Counted from the stretch's first letter, positions 17,562-27,280 are shown. The stretch: DNA of 49,522 nt from Candidatus Aminicenantota bacterium (GCA_026393865.1 JAPKZI010000230.1:1-49522), one strand, 5' to 3'. The notes: generated by a model from the letters alone, not told the origin. Numbers and translations: made by a program.

Positions 17562-18332
17562 TCACTTTTTGGCGGCGTCCAGGACGGCCTTTTTTAAGGC
17601 GGCTTGGACCTGGACCTTTTGGGACTCCGCTTGCTCGAGGGCGGCGACCGCTTCGGAGTATCGTTTCTGGCCGTAGAGCAGGCTGATCAGGTTGTTGGCG
17701 GCGTTGGCGTGGGTGGGGTCGGCCGCGAGCGCGTTGTTATACAGAGCTTCGGCTTCCTCGTATCTCTTCAGCCGGTACAGGCAGTTGCCGTGGAAGTACA
17801 GGTATTCGGCGGGCGCGGCCGCCTTTCCCTTGCGGAGCGCGTCCGGCTTTTCGTTTTTCGTCTCGTTGAGCTTGTTCTGAGCGTCGGTTATGGCGGCCAT
17901 ATAGGTAGGAGGTTTGCAGACGGATTGTTCGTAGGCTTTCTCCAAGGCCGGGATGAGATCGGACAGGGCCTGTTCCTTATCCACATCCTTCATCATTTTG
18001 TTCACCCGGGCCTCTTCCAGGACGGCCGCGAAGTGGGCATAACCGCTCTCGGCCGTCAGCATGTGTTCGAGGCCTTTGGCGAAATCGCCCTGCTTATAAC
18101 GGATCTGGGCTTTAATATAATGGGCTTCGTGATGATCGGGGACGGCTTTCAAGCATCTGTCCAGCTCTTTTTCCGAGGCGGCCAGGTTCCCTTTCTCGAA
18201 GGCGGACCGGGCCTTGTCCATTGAGCCGAGCAACGTTTTGTACTTCTCCAGAATGATGAGGTCCGTTTGCTGCGCGGCGGCCCATAGAGTCGTCGTGACG
18301 ATAATGGCGGCAAGGATGGTTTTTCTGAACAT
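17562..18332 (-). CDS. Exported TPR-repeat protein
   Basis: 256 residues from the ATG at 18332 (MFRKTILAAII); GGGAGGTGG four bases upstream decides this start, and the 30 extra residues in the track are discarded. A signal peptide (TILAAIIVTTTLWAAAQ) is followed by TPR-like helices: ARSAFEKGNLAASEKELDRCLKA and AHYIKAQIRYKQGDFAKGLEHM near the N-terminus, and YEEAEALYNNALAADPTHANAANNLISLLYGQKRYSEAVAAL near the C-terminus. It probably acts as a periplasmic scaffold; the partner is unknown. The gene stands alone on the minus strand. Confidence 0.8.
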   Translation of the reverse strand: MFRKTILAAIIVTTTLWAAAQQTDLIILEKYKTLLGSMDKARSAFEKGNLAASEKELDRCLKAVPDHHEAHYIKAQIRYKQGDFAKGLEHMLTAESGYAHFAAVLEEARVNKMMKDVDKEQALSDLIPALEKAYEQSVCKPPTYMAAITDAQNKLNETKNEKPDALRKGKAAAPAEYLYFHGNCLYRLKRYEEAEALYNNALAADPTHANAANNLISLLYGQKRYSEAVAALEQAESQKVQVQAALKKAVLDAAKK

Positions 18333-18393
18333 CGTCCACCTCCCGCGAGGCGCCCCGAGCGTGGCGGGCGCCCCGGATTTCGGCCGAGTCCCT

Positions 18394-18422
18394 ATTATAA
18401 TCCATCGGCCCGCGTTTTTCAT
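18394..18422 (-). promoter_or_regulatory. Candidate promoter of the TPR gene at 17562-18332
   Basis: Minus strand ATGAAA, 17 bases, TATAAT. The -10 is perfect and the -35 matches 4 of 6, 61 bases before the ATG. Confidence 0.5.
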
Positions 18423-18442
18423 CTCCCCCTACCCCCCTTTTA
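18421..18442. repeat. Partial CCCCCTACCCCCCTTT repeat
   Basis: ATCTCCCCCTACCCCCCTTT, the left half of the element seen complete at 23063-23157 and 27450-27613, without a matching G-rich half. Confidence 0.5.
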
Positions 18443-18503
18443 TGACGCAGGCCCCCGACCCGTCAAGTCGCAGCGATTCGGTTCAGCTTGGCCGGATCTG
18501 AAA

Positions 18504-18536
18504 GCCTGGCGCCGTCTTCAGTCAACCGCGCCAGGC
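18504..18536 (-). terminator. Hairpin downstream of the first SBBP gene
   Basis: GCCTGGCGC and GCGCCAGGC are perfect 9-bp arms around a 15-base loop. On the minus strand, the sense of the SBBP gene, the stem is followed by TTTC only, so it is a weak or factor-assisted terminator. Confidence 0.5.
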
Positions 18537-18558
18537 CGCCTCAAGCCGGCTGGCTTTC

Positions 18559-21500
18559 CTATTCTCGATGGCTCTCGAACTTCGGCCTGATCGTCACCTT
18601 GACCGGAATCCTTCTCGTGATCCCCAATCCACCTTCCTTAATAAAAACCAAATCGTATGTCCCCACGAATCCCGGTCCTGGCATCCAGGAGAAGGTCCCG
18701 GTTCGTTGGTCCAGCGTCGAACCAATCGGCAGAGATCGCAATTCTTCACCAACAACGTGGTATCCCCTGATCGGTTTGGCTTTCCCTAGATCAATTTCGA
18801 CTCTTTCAACCTCTTTTATCTCGATATGTAGAGTCCCATAATTATCTGGCTGGAGGACTTCCGGATCTGGCTTAAAGCTAAAACCTCTTTTTGCCATTAA
18901 GGGCTCGAAACTCACCGGGAGATTCATTAAGGATTCAAAGTAATTGGCTTTTTCTGGGTTAATTGACTGTGCACTTGCCGGCGCCGAAGTTCCCGTATTG
19001 ACGATGCTGAAGTATCGGCTGCCGATCCCGTCCGCCTGCCCCCCGTCATCCGTGGCGATCCAGTAAATGGTGTGGACGCCGTTCGGGTAGGTCGTCGTGT
19101 CCAGGTAATATGCACCCACTGGCCCGCCGGCCCCGGGCGCCCCTGTGTTGTTCAATCCCGGGAACGCCGTCGCCACATCCACGCGGTACTGGTTATAAAC
19201 GTTTGGCGCCGTAGCTAAATTCCCGACTTTAACACTATCCACATACACGTCGATCGTCGACCCGTTTTTGGGCACCGTTTTCGGCTTCGGCGTCAATACC
19301 CAGCCGAAGTTGACGAAAAGGCTGCCCGACGCGTTCCCTCCCTGCGTCGGCGTGTCGATCGTCCCGAACGGCTTCACCGCTGTAGCGTTGGAACAGGTAA
19401 TCGTCTTCGACCCCAACAACACCCTGTTGCCTTCTTTATCCGTTGCATAGGCATAGAGCTTGTACGTCCCGTTCCCATGCGCCGGGAGCATGTTCGTCAG
19501 CATCATATAGCCCCAGCCCGCCTTGTAGTTCATCGGAAGCGTCGGAAACGCCGCCTCGATATCGGGCCGGGCGCCCTCGACGAAGATGGCCTCCCCGATG
19601 GCCCATTGGCCGGGCGTCTCCCCCGCAAAGTTGTCCCGCAAGATCTCCACCTTGACGACCCCGATATCGTCCATGGCCCAACCCGTCACCGGGACGGCTC
19701 CCGTCACTCCCGTCGTCCCCTCCACCGGGGTATCGAACGAGCCGAACGGAACCGTGCCCGCCGCCTTAACCATTAATCCGACGTTTATAGCCTGAGGGCT
19801 ATTGGTGGCGTTCGGATCCGAGACAGTGATCGTCCCCGTATACGATCCGGCCGCCAGCCCCGCCGGATTGACGCTCATCTGAATGACCGCCGTTCCCGTC
19901 CCCGAAGCCGGGGTCACCGCGAGCCAGGTCTGGCTGGAGTGGGCTGACCAATTCAGCGTACCGCCTCCCGTGTTGCTCACGATGACCGACTGAGATTGCG
20001 TTACGACGCCCCCCGATTGCGCCCCGAAATCCAGTCTTATCTTGCTTAAACGGATTGTCGGCGGTGCCGGGATGAAAATCGTGAACGAGGCGTCGCTCGT
20101 ATCCGAAACGGCGGGGTTGGAAGCGTCACTCACCCTCACCCGGCAGTTCGTCGAGGCCGCCATGAACCATTGCCAAGCAAATTCCCCAACGTTCAACGAC
20201 GAGGCGATGATCGTCGTCCAGTTCGCCCCCCCGTCGGTCGAGTACTCGAGTTTGACGTTGGCGATCGTTCCGGTCGTCGTCCACGTGAGGGCATGCATGG
20301 ACCCCGCCGCCCAGATCTCTCCCCCGTTGGGCGCGGTGACCGTGATCGACATGCCTACGAGCGTGAAGGCGGCGTCGCTGACGTCGAAGGCCGCGGCGTT
20401 CGCCGCATCGCTGACCCGGACCAAGCCGTTCACCGAGGACGCGTCCGGCACCGTCCAGGCATACGTCCCCGTGTTCGTCGTCGAGGCGACGATCGTCGTC
20501 CAGTTCGCCCCCCTGTCGGTCGAGTATTGGAGTTTGACGTTGGCGATCGTTCCGATCGCCCGCCAAGTGATGTTGCGCACGGACCCCGCCGCCCAGATCT
20601 CCCCCCCGTTGGGCGCGGTTACGAGGACCGGAACTTCCTTAATTTTGGCGACGAAAGCCGCATATCTTCCGTACCAAGTCAGGTCCGGTCCTGTCACGAC
20701 AGGGAAAAAAGGGTCCCAGGCGGAGGTGCGACCCACAACATACGCGGCCCCGAAATCGTCCACGGCTATGCCCCTGGCTACCTCTTCGGTATAGCTGCCG
20801 ATATATCCGCAATAGACTAGCGCCTTGCCCGAGGAGTCCACCTTGGCCACAAAGGCGTCCCCCTCTTGCGGAATGCCGCTGTCGTTGTATGTGAGGTCCG
20901 GACCCGAAACGACCGGAAAAGTGGCCTCGCTGGAATACGTCACGCCCGCGATATACGCGTTCCCGGAACCGTCGACCGCAACCCCGAGGGCGGTTTCGTG
21001 ATCCACGCCGCCGATATACCCGCAGTAAATGAGCGCCGTGCCCGTGGGGTTGATCTTGGCTACGAATGCGTCTGCGCGGTCTAACCCGGGATTGTTATAG
21101 GTCAAGTCCGGGCCCGCGACGACGGGAAAGGTGTCCTCGGCAGATCTCGTCTCGCCGGCGACATAAGCGTTTCCCGAGCCGTCCACATCGATCCCGTAGC
21201 CTCGGTCATAACCGGAACCGCCGATATATCCGCAATAGACCAACGCCGTCCCAGTCGCGTTCACCTTGGCCACGAAGACATCGTAAGAGCCGTTCTGCGT
21301 CAGATCAGGACCTGAGACGACGGGGAAGTCAGTGTAGCTCGTTTCTCCAGTGACATAAGCATTTCCGAGATTATCCACGGCGATCCCGTAACCCCTGTCA
21401 TTGCCGGAACTGCCGATATAGCCGCAATAGTCAAGTGCCGTCCCCGTAGCGTTCACCTTGGCGACGAAAACGTCCTCGCCTCCGTTGGACGTCAGGTCAG

Positions 21501-22896
21501 GCCCCTCGACGACGGGAAAAAGCCACTCGGGAGAAGTCGTCCAGCCCGTGACGTAAGCGTTTCCGGAACCATCGACCGCAATGCTTAAGCCTCTATCATC
21601 CACACCGCCGCCGATGTAGCCGCAATAGACGAGCGACGTCCCCGCGGCGTTCACCTTGGCCACAAACGCGTCAGGCGGCTGGTCACTGAAGATCAAGCCG
21701 GGGCCCGAAACGACCGGAAAAGTCGCCTCGGCGGAGGCCGTATCTCCGGTGATATAAGCATTTCCGAGATTATCCACGGCGATCCCGTAGCCCCTGTCAT
21801 AGCTGGAACCGCCGATATAGCCGCAGTAAACAAGCGCCGTCCCCGAAGCGTTCACTTTGGCCACGAACGCGTCGCCGCCGCCTGTCAGATCCGGGCCCAC
21901 AACAACTGGAAAGGAGGCCTCCGTGGAACCGGCATAGCCCACGATATACGCATTCCTTGACCCGTCCACGGCAATCCCAGAGGCCTCATCCCAACCCGTA
22001 CCGCCGATATAGCCGCAGTAGACAAGGACCGCCGGGTCGAGGACGAGCGGCCGGCTGCGGTCATATTCCCCGACCTCGAATCCGTAGACTTGACTCCCGT
22101 TCCCGCCTGCGGCTTTTTCCATTTTTTGCAAAACATAGGCCGCGGGGACATCCGCCTTCCCACGATCGCCGTCTTGCCAGGCCACCGGGACATCATCCTC
22201 GAAACCGCCCACGGGCGTCGTGACCGCGAGCCGCCCTTCCTCCGTCACCTCGACCGAGTCCGCTCCTCGATAGGCCAGCCGGATACGCGACGGATCCGCT
22301 CCGGGATGAACGATGAACTCGTATTTCATCCGGTCGACCGTCCCGGAATAGAGGAGATCGATCCCAGGCCAAAGATCTTGATAGATAATCTTCGAATATG
22401 TCGGAAGGCCTGTCTTCCATTCCTCGGGTTTTCCCTTGAAATAGGAAATGACGGCCTCGGTCTTCTCAACGCCCGTCGGCCTCGCTGCGGGATTCGCGTC
22501 CACAAAATCCAGCTTCACCACCCATCGGGACTCCGGCGCGGCTTCGATTTTCTCTCTTTCCCTCTCCCGGCCGATGGGACCCGATAAATCCGGAGTTTTC
22601 GATCTGCCTTTTCCCATCTCGTTCCCGCTAAGAGCGATGGTCATTCCTTCTGATGTGAAGTACAGGCTCTTATCCTTCCCCTGCACATAATAGGCCACCC
22701 GCTCGTCCATCTGCCCCCGGTTTTCGATGAAATAAACCGGCATCTTCCCGAAATTCATGTCCGTCTTCAGCCCCGACGACTTCAAGGAAAGGGAGATCCC
22801 GGAGGATGTCTGGATCATCCCGACGCTCGTCGATCCTCTCTCGATGGAGACAAAAGCCAAAAGGAAAGAAAAAACGCAGATGAAACGTCTTTTCAT
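18559..22896 (-). CDS. Giant secreted SBBP beta-propeller protein (copy 1)
   Basis: 1445 residues from the ATG at 22896 (MKRRFICVF); GGGAGG upstream decides the start over the track's 22938. A signal peptide is followed by a DUF7948-like N-terminal domain (~40-290: YFIENRGQMDERVAYYVQG, YSKIIYQDLWPGIDLLY). Residues ~292-750 are seven SBBP propeller repeats (YCGYIGGS..DRGYGIAVD..GNAYITG). Two Ig-like repeats (TAPNGGEIWAAGS) lie at ~752-949, a BACON-like domain at ~950-1045, then the Ig-like and C-terminal modules shared with the GloVer protein (PFGSFDTP, KPFGTIDTP, LPIGSTLD, FSWMPGPGFVG). It is presumably extracellular. The downstream paralogue at 23270-27280 shares the N-terminus almost exactly. 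Confidence 0.85.
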   Translation of the reverse strand: MKRRFICVFSFLLAFVSIERGSTSVGMIQTSSGISLSLKSSGLKTDMNFGKMPVYFIENRGQMDERVAYYVQGKDKSLYFTSEGMTIALSGNEMGKGRSKTPDLSGPIGREREREKIEAAPESRWVVKLDFVDANPAARPTGVEKTEAVISYFKGKPEEWKTGLPTYSKIIYQDLWPGIDLLYSGTVDRMKYEFIVHPGADPSRIRLAYRGADSVEVTEEGRLAVTTPVGGFEDDVPVAWQDGDRGKADVPAAYVLQKMEKAAGGNGSQVYGFEVGEYDRSRPLVLDPAVLVYCGYIGGTGWDEASGIAVDGSRNAYIVGYAGSTEASFPVVVGPDLTGGGDAFVAKVNASGTALVYCGYIGGSSYDRGYGIAVDNLGNAYITGDTASAEATFPVVSGPGLIFSDQPPDAFVAKVNAAGTSLVYCGYIGGGVDDRGLSIAVDGSGNAYVTGWTTSPEWLFPVVEGPDLTSNGGEDVFVAKVNATGTALDYCGYIGSSGNDRGYGIAVDNLGNAYVTGETSYTDFPVVSGPDLTQNGSYDVFVAKVNATGTALVYCGYIGGSGYDRGYGIDVDGSGNAYVAGETRSAEDTFPVVAGPDLTYNNPGLDRADAFVAKINPTGTALIYCGYIGGVDHETALGVAVDGSGNAYIAGVTYSSEATFPVVSGPDLTYNDSGIPQEGDAFVAKVDSSGKALVYCGYIGSYTEEVARGIAVDDFGAAYVVGRTSAWDPFFPVVTGPDLTWYGRYAAFVAKIKEVPVLVTAPNGGEIWAAGSVRNITWRAIGTIANVKLQYSTDRGANWTTIVASTTNTGTYAWTVPDASSVNGLVRVSDAANAAAFDVSDAAFTLVGMSITVTAPNGGEIWAAGSMHALTWTTTGTIANVKLEYSTDGGANWTTIIASSLNVGEFAWQWFMAASTNCRVRVSDASNPAVSDTSDASFTIFIPAPPTIRLSKIRLDFGAQSGGVVTQSQSVIVSNTGGGTLNWSAHSSQTWLAVTPASGTGTAVIQMSVNPAGLAAGSYTGTITVSDPNATNSPQAINVGLMVKAAGTVPFGSFDTPVEGTTGVTGAVPVTGWAMDDIGVVKVEILRDNFAGETPGQWAIGEAIFVEGARPDIEAAFPTLPMNYKAGWGYMMLTNMLPAHGNGTYKLYAYATDKEGNRVLLGSKTITCSNATAVKPFGTIDTPTQGGNASGSLFVNFGWVLTPKPKTVPKNGSTIDVYVDSVKVGNLATAPNVYNQYRVDVATAFPGLNNTGAPGAGGPVGAYYLDTTTYPNGVHTIYWIATDDGGQADGIGSRYFSIVNTGTSAPASAQSINPEKANYFESLMNLPVSFEPLMAKRGFSFKPDPEVLQPDNYGTLHIEIKEVERVEIDLGKAKPIRGYHVVGEELRSLPIGSTLDQRTGTFSWMPGPGFVGTYDLVFIKEGGLGITRRIPVKVTIRPKFESHRE

Positions 22897-22975
22897 ATCA
22901 ACCTCCCGCCGGAATCGATGACATAGGCCGGGAGCCAATTTCTCGACCTTATTATGGATAGGCTATCTGTGAATA

Positions 22976-23004
22976 ATTCTTGGATAAAACACCATAAAAG
23001 TCAA
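22976..23004 (-). promoter_or_regulatory. Candidate promoter of SBBP gene copy 1
   Basis: Minus strand TTGACT, 17 bases, AAGAAT. The same boxes and spacing precede copy 2, within a duplicated upstream flank. Confidence 0.5.
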
Positions 23005-23062
23005 GCAGCGGAATGCGGAAAAAGGGGGAGGAATAAGGTAGGCATCCTTAGAAAGAGTCTTG

Positions 23063-23157
23063 CCAAAACGCCTTTAAGACTCTGAATTAGTGATATCTAT
23101 CCCCCCTACCCCCCTTATGTCAAATAAGGGGGGCCCCGAAACATGTAGGCGTTTTGG
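23063..23157. repeat. 95-bp MITE-like element with 11-bp terminal inverted repeats
   Basis: The ends are CCAAAACGCCT and AGGCGTTTTGG, perfect inverted copies. The interior carries ATCCCCCCTACCCCCCTT and, after a short spacer, AAGGGGGGCCCC. It has no coding capacity. Related copies lie at 27411-27613. Confidence 0.75.
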
Positions 23158-23165
23158 GGATTGTA

Positions 23166-23236
23166 TGGTGGGGCCGACGAGACTTGAACTCGCGACCTCT
23201 GACGTGTAAGCCCGATACTCTACTGTTTCCCGCCGG
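23166..23236 (-). pseudogene. Truncated or chimeric tRNA-Asp
   Basis: The 3' half (23166-23206: anticodon-stem 3' side, variable loop, T arm, acceptor 3' strand, CCA) matches the intact tRNA-Asp at 27625-27701 with one change, the discriminator base. The 5' half is replaced by GGCGGGAAACAGTAGAGTAT, which cannot pair with the acceptor strand CGGCCCC. A functional cloverleaf cannot form. Confidence 0.7.
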
Positions 23237-23269
23237 ACATTATCACTTTGCGGTAACAGAGTACGCGGC

Positions 23270-26200
23270 TTATTTCGCCCTGAACTTCGGCTTGATCGTG
23301 ACCACCACGGGAATTCTTCTCCCGATGCCGAACTCATCTTCCTGGACGAAGAGGAGGTTATAAGTCCCTAGGAATCCGGGTCCCGGAAGCCAGGAGAACG
23401 TGCCTTTCTTGGTGTCGAGCGTCGAGCCGATGGGCAACCCTCGCAGCTCCTCGCCCACAACCAGATAGCCTTTGAGGCCCGGGCCTTTCCCAAGATCAAG
23501 TTCCAGGCGCTCGACCTCCCTCATTTCCGTCCGGATCACGCCATACCGGTCAGGCTCGATCATTTCGGCCGGAGCGGACAGATCGAAGCCCTTTTTCACG
23601 GAAACGGAATCGAACGATACGGGGAGCCTTCCGAGAGTGCCCATCTTGGGAACCGCCGCCGCAAAATCAGGGGCGATGGTCGAACCCACGGCCTTGATTT
23701 CATTGGCCGTGGTCCCTGTATTCACGATGTTAAAATAGCGCGAGCCGATCCCGTCCGCCTGCCCCCCGTCATCCGTGGCGATCCAGTAAATGGTGTGGAC
23801 GCCGTTCGCGTATTTCGTCGTATCCAGGTAAAAGGCTCCGACCGGTCCCCCGGCGCCAGGCGACCCCGTATTGTTCAATCCGGGGAAGGCGGTCGAGACA
23901 TCCACCCGATACTGATTGTAGACGTTCGGGGCCGTGGCCAGGGTCCCCGCTTGGGTCCCATCGACCCAGACCGAAATTGTTGACCCGTTCTTCGGCACCG
24001 TCTTCGGCAGCGGCGTCAGCACCCAGCCGAAGTTGACGAAAAGGCTGCCCGATGCGTCTCCCCCCTGAGTCGGAGTGTCGATTGTTCCGAACGGCTTAAC
24101 GGCTGTCGCGTTAGAACAGGTGACTGTCTTCGTCCCCAACAGCACCCGGTTCCCTTCTTTATCCGTGGCGTAGGCATAGAGTTTGTATGTCCCATTCCCG
24201 TGCGCTGGGAGCATGTTCGTCAACAGCATGTAACCCCAGCCCGCCTTATTATTCATCGGATACCCCGGCAAGGCCGTCTCGATATCGGGCCGGGCCCCCT
24301 CGACGAAGATGGCCTCTCCGATCGCCCACTGGCCGGGCGTCTCGCCCAAGACGTTATCGCGCAGAATCTCCACCTTGGTTACCTCGATATCATCCAGCGC
24401 CCATCCGGTCACCGGAATCGCGCCTGTAATCCCCGTCGTCCCCTCCACCGGGGTATCGAACGAGCCGAACGGAACCGTGCCTGCCGCCTTAACCATTAAT
24501 CCGACGTTTATCGCCTGAGGGCTATTAGTGGCGTTCGGATCCGAGACGGTGATCGTCCACGTATAGGATCCCGCCGCCAGCCCGGCCGGGTTGACGCTCA
24601 CTTGAATGACTTTCGTTCCCGTCCCCGAAGTCGGGGTCACCGCGAGCCGGTAATGGTTGGAGAAGGCTATCCAATTCAGCGTACCGCATCCCGTGTTGCT
24701 CACGATCACCGATTGGGATTTGGTCGAAACGCCGCCAGCCACCGCCCCGAAGTTCAGAGCATTTCGGCTGAGGCCGACCGTCGGGATCCCGACGATAGTG
24801 AACACCGCATCGCTCAGATCACTGACCGTTGCGTTCGAAGCGTCGCTCATCCGGACAAGACAGGTAGTCGAGGGCGTATTCGGTATAGTCCAAGGATAAC
24901 TCCCTGTATTGGATGTCGAGGCGATGACGGTCGTCCAACTTGTTCCGTTATTCGTCGAATACTCGATCTTGACGTTGGCGATCGCGCCCGTCGAGGCCCA
25001 GGTGATGTTGTGAGCCGATCCCGCCACCCAGATCTCTCCCCCGTTGGGCGAGGTCACGACGACCGGAACTTCTGAAATTTTCGCGACGAAGGCGTCGTAA
25101 TCGCCTCCGTTATATGTCAGGTCAGGTCCTGTCACGACGGGAAACCGCCAATCCCAACCGGTGGTGTGGCCCGCAACATACGCGTCCCCGAAATCGTCCA
25201 CGGCTATGCCCCAGGCTCCGTCTTCGCTCCGGTCGCCGATATATCCGCAATAGATTAGCGCCCTTCCCGAGGAGTCCACCTTGGCCACAAAGGCGTCCCC
25301 GGGCACCGGCGTGATGCCGAAGTCGTTGTATGTGAGGTCCGGACCCGAAACGACCGGAAAAGTGGCTTCGGTGGACCACGTCTGGCCCGCGATATAGGCG
25401 TTCCCGGAACCATCGACCGCAATGCTATAGCCTCTATCATCTTCACTGCCGCCGATATACCCGCAGTAAATGAGCGCCGTGCCCGTGGGATTGATCTTGG
25501 CTACGAATGCGTCTCTGGCGAATAAACCGGGATTGTTAAAGGTCAAGTCCGGGCCCGCGACGACGGGAAAGGTGTCCTCGGCAGATCTCGTCTCGCCGAC
25601 GACATAAGCATTTCCCGAGCTATCCACGGCGATCCCGTAGCCATCGTCAGCGTCGGAACCGCCGATATATACGCAATAGATGAACGCCGTCCCCGAAGGA
25701 TTCACCTTGGCGATAAAAGCATCGCCGCCGCTGGATCCGGTGATATAAGCATTTCCGAGATTATCCACGGCGATCCCTCTACCCTGCGGACAGCCGATAT
25801 AGCCGCAATAGTCAAGTGCCGTCCCCTTAGCGTTCACCTTGGCCACGAACGCTATGATGAATCCGCCGTTGAAAGTCAGGTCAGGCCCTACGACGACGGG
25901 AAAAAGCCACCAGGGAGACTCCGTCCAGCCCGTGACGTAAGCGTTTCCGGAACCATCGACCGCGATGCTGTAGCCTGCATCATCCCCACTGCCGCTGATG
26001 TAGCCGCAATAGACGAGCGACGTCCCCGAAGCGTTCACCTTGGCTACGAACGCGTCGGGTGGTCCGATAGAAGTCAGGCCAGGGCCCAAAACGACCGGAA
26101 AAGTCGCCTCGGTGGATTTCGTGTCTCCAGTGATATAAGCATTTCCGAGATTATCCACGGCGATCTTTCTTCCCCTCTCCCAGCTGGAACCGCCGATATA

Positions 26201-27280
26201 GCCGCAGTAAACAAGCGCCGTCCCCGAAGCGTTCACTTTGGCTACGAACGCGTCGCTGCCGCTTTCTGTCAGATCCGGACCCACAACAACTGGAAAGGAG
26301 GCCTCCGTGGAACCGGTAGTGCCCACGACATACGCATTCCTTGACCCGTCCACGGCAATCCCACCGGCCGTATCTTGTCCCGAGCCGCCTATAAAACCGC
26401 AATAGACAAGAACCGCCGGGTCGAGGACGAGCGGCCGGCTGCGGTCATATTCCCCGACCTCGAATCCGTAGACTTGACTCCCGTTCCCGCCTGCGGCTTT
26501 TTCCATTTTTTGCAAAACATAGGCCGCGGGGACGTCCGCCTTCCCTCCATCGACGTCTTGCCAGGCCACCGGGACATCATCCTCAAAGCCGCCCGCGGGC
26601 GTCGTGACCGCGAGCCGTCCTTCCCCGGTCACCTCGACCGCGTCCGCTCCTCGATAAGCCAGCCGAATCCGCAACGGATCCCCGCCCGGATGGACGATGA
26701 ACTCGTATTTCAGCCGATTGACCGTCCCGCCATAGACAAGATCGATTCCAGGCCAGAGATCCTTATAGATAATCTTCGAATATGTCGGGAGGCCCTTCTT
26801 CCATTCCTCGGGTTTTCCCTTGAAATAGGAAATGACGGCCCCGGTCTCCTCGACGCCCGTCGGTTTCGCTGCGGGATTCGCGCCCACAAAATCCAACTTC
26901 ACCACCCAACGAGCATCCGACGCGGCCTCGCTCTTCGCTCTCTCCCGCTCCCCGTTCATGGGACCAGGCAAAACCCGAGCTTCGGGCCTGTCATTCCCCT
27001 TCGTGCTCCCGCTGAGGACGATCGTCACACCTTCGGATGTGAAATAAAGGCTCTTATCCTTGCCCTGCACGTAATAGGCGACTCTCTTATCCAACTGACC
27101 CTTGTTGGCGATGAAATACAGCGGCATCTTCCCGAAATTCATGTCCGTCTTCAGCCCCGACGACTTCAAGGAAAGGGAGATCCCGGAGGATGCCTGGATC
27201 ATCCCGACGCTCGTCGATCCTCTCTCGATGGAGACAAAAGCCAAAAGGAAAGAAAAAACGCAGATGAAACGTCTTTTCAT
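23270..27280 (-). CDS. Giant secreted SBBP beta-propeller protein (copy 2)
   Basis: 1336 residues from the ATG at 27280 with the same GGGAGG context as copy 1. Architecture: signal peptide, DUF7948-like domain (YFIANKGQLDKRVAYYVQG), seven SBBP repeats (~292-740), one Ig-like repeat (TSPNGGEIWVAGS; copy 1 has two), BACON-like domain (~830-927) and the shared C-terminal modules ending RIPVVVTIKPKF. The N-terminal ~60 residues and the 220 bases upstream are nearly identical to copy 1, while propeller loops differ, including one blade reduced to CGYIGCPQGRG. This fits tandem duplication followed by divergence of the ligand-facing part. The biological ligand is unknown. Confidence 0.85.
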   Translation of the reverse strand: MKRRFICVFSFLLAFVSIERGSTSVGMIQASSGISLSLKSSGLKTDMNFGKMPLYFIANKGQLDKRVAYYVQGKDKSLYFTSEGVTIVLSGSTKGNDRPEARVLPGPMNGERERAKSEAASDARWVVKLDFVGANPAAKPTGVEETGAVISYFKGKPEEWKKGLPTYSKIIYKDLWPGIDLVYGGTVNRLKYEFIVHPGGDPLRIRLAYRGADAVEVTGEGRLAVTTPAGGFEDDVPVAWQDVDGGKADVPAAYVLQKMEKAAGGNGSQVYGFEVGEYDRSRPLVLDPAVLVYCGFIGGSGQDTAGGIAVDGSRNAYVVGTTGSTEASFPVVVGPDLTESGSDAFVAKVNASGTALVYCGYIGGSSWERGRKIAVDNLGNAYITGDTKSTEATFPVVLGPGLTSIGPPDAFVAKVNASGTSLVYCGYISGSGDDAGYSIAVDGSGNAYVTGWTESPWWLFPVVVGPDLTFNGGFIIAFVAKVNAKGTALDYCGYIGCPQGRGIAVDNLGNAYITGSSGGDAFIAKVNPSGTAFIYCVYIGGSDADDGYGIAVDSSGNAYVVGETRSAEDTFPVVAGPDLTFNNPGLFARDAFVAKINPTGTALIYCGYIGGSEDDRGYSIAVDGSGNAYIAGQTWSTEATFPVVSGPDLTYNDFGITPVPGDAFVAKVDSSGRALIYCGYIGDRSEDGAWGIAVDDFGDAYVAGHTTGWDWRFPVVTGPDLTYNGGDYDAFVAKISEVPVVVTSPNGGEIWVAGSAHNITWASTGAIANVKIEYSTNNGTSWTTVIASTSNTGSYPWTIPNTPSTTCLVRMSDASNATVSDLSDAVFTIVGIPTVGLSRNALNFGAVAGGVSTKSQSVIVSNTGCGTLNWIAFSNHYRLAVTPTSGTGTKVIQVSVNPAGLAAGSYTWTITVSDPNATNSPQAINVGLMVKAAGTVPFGSFDTPVEGTTGITGAIPVTGWALDDIEVTKVEILRDNVLGETPGQWAIGEAIFVEGARPDIETALPGYPMNNKAGWGYMLLTNMLPAHGNGTYKLYAYATDKEGNRVLLGTKTVTCSNATAVKPFGTIDTPTQGGDASGSLFVNFGWVLTPLPKTVPKNGSTISVWVDGTQAGTLATAPNVYNQYRVDVSTAFPGLNNTGSPGAGGPVGAFYLDTTKYANGVHTIYWIATDDGGQADGIGSRYFNIVNTGTTANEIKAVGSTIAPDFAAAVPKMGTLGRLPVSFDSVSVKKGFDLSAPAEMIEPDRYGVIRTEMREVERLELDLGKGPGLKGYLVVGEELRGLPIGSTLDTKKGTFSWLPGPGFLGTYNLLFVQEDEFGIGRRIPVVVTIKPKFRAK

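Noticed and set aside
23166-23240. tRNA-Val with anticodon TAC
   Set aside because: CTTACAC could be read as an anticodon loop, but the acceptor stem cannot form and the D arm is incomplete.
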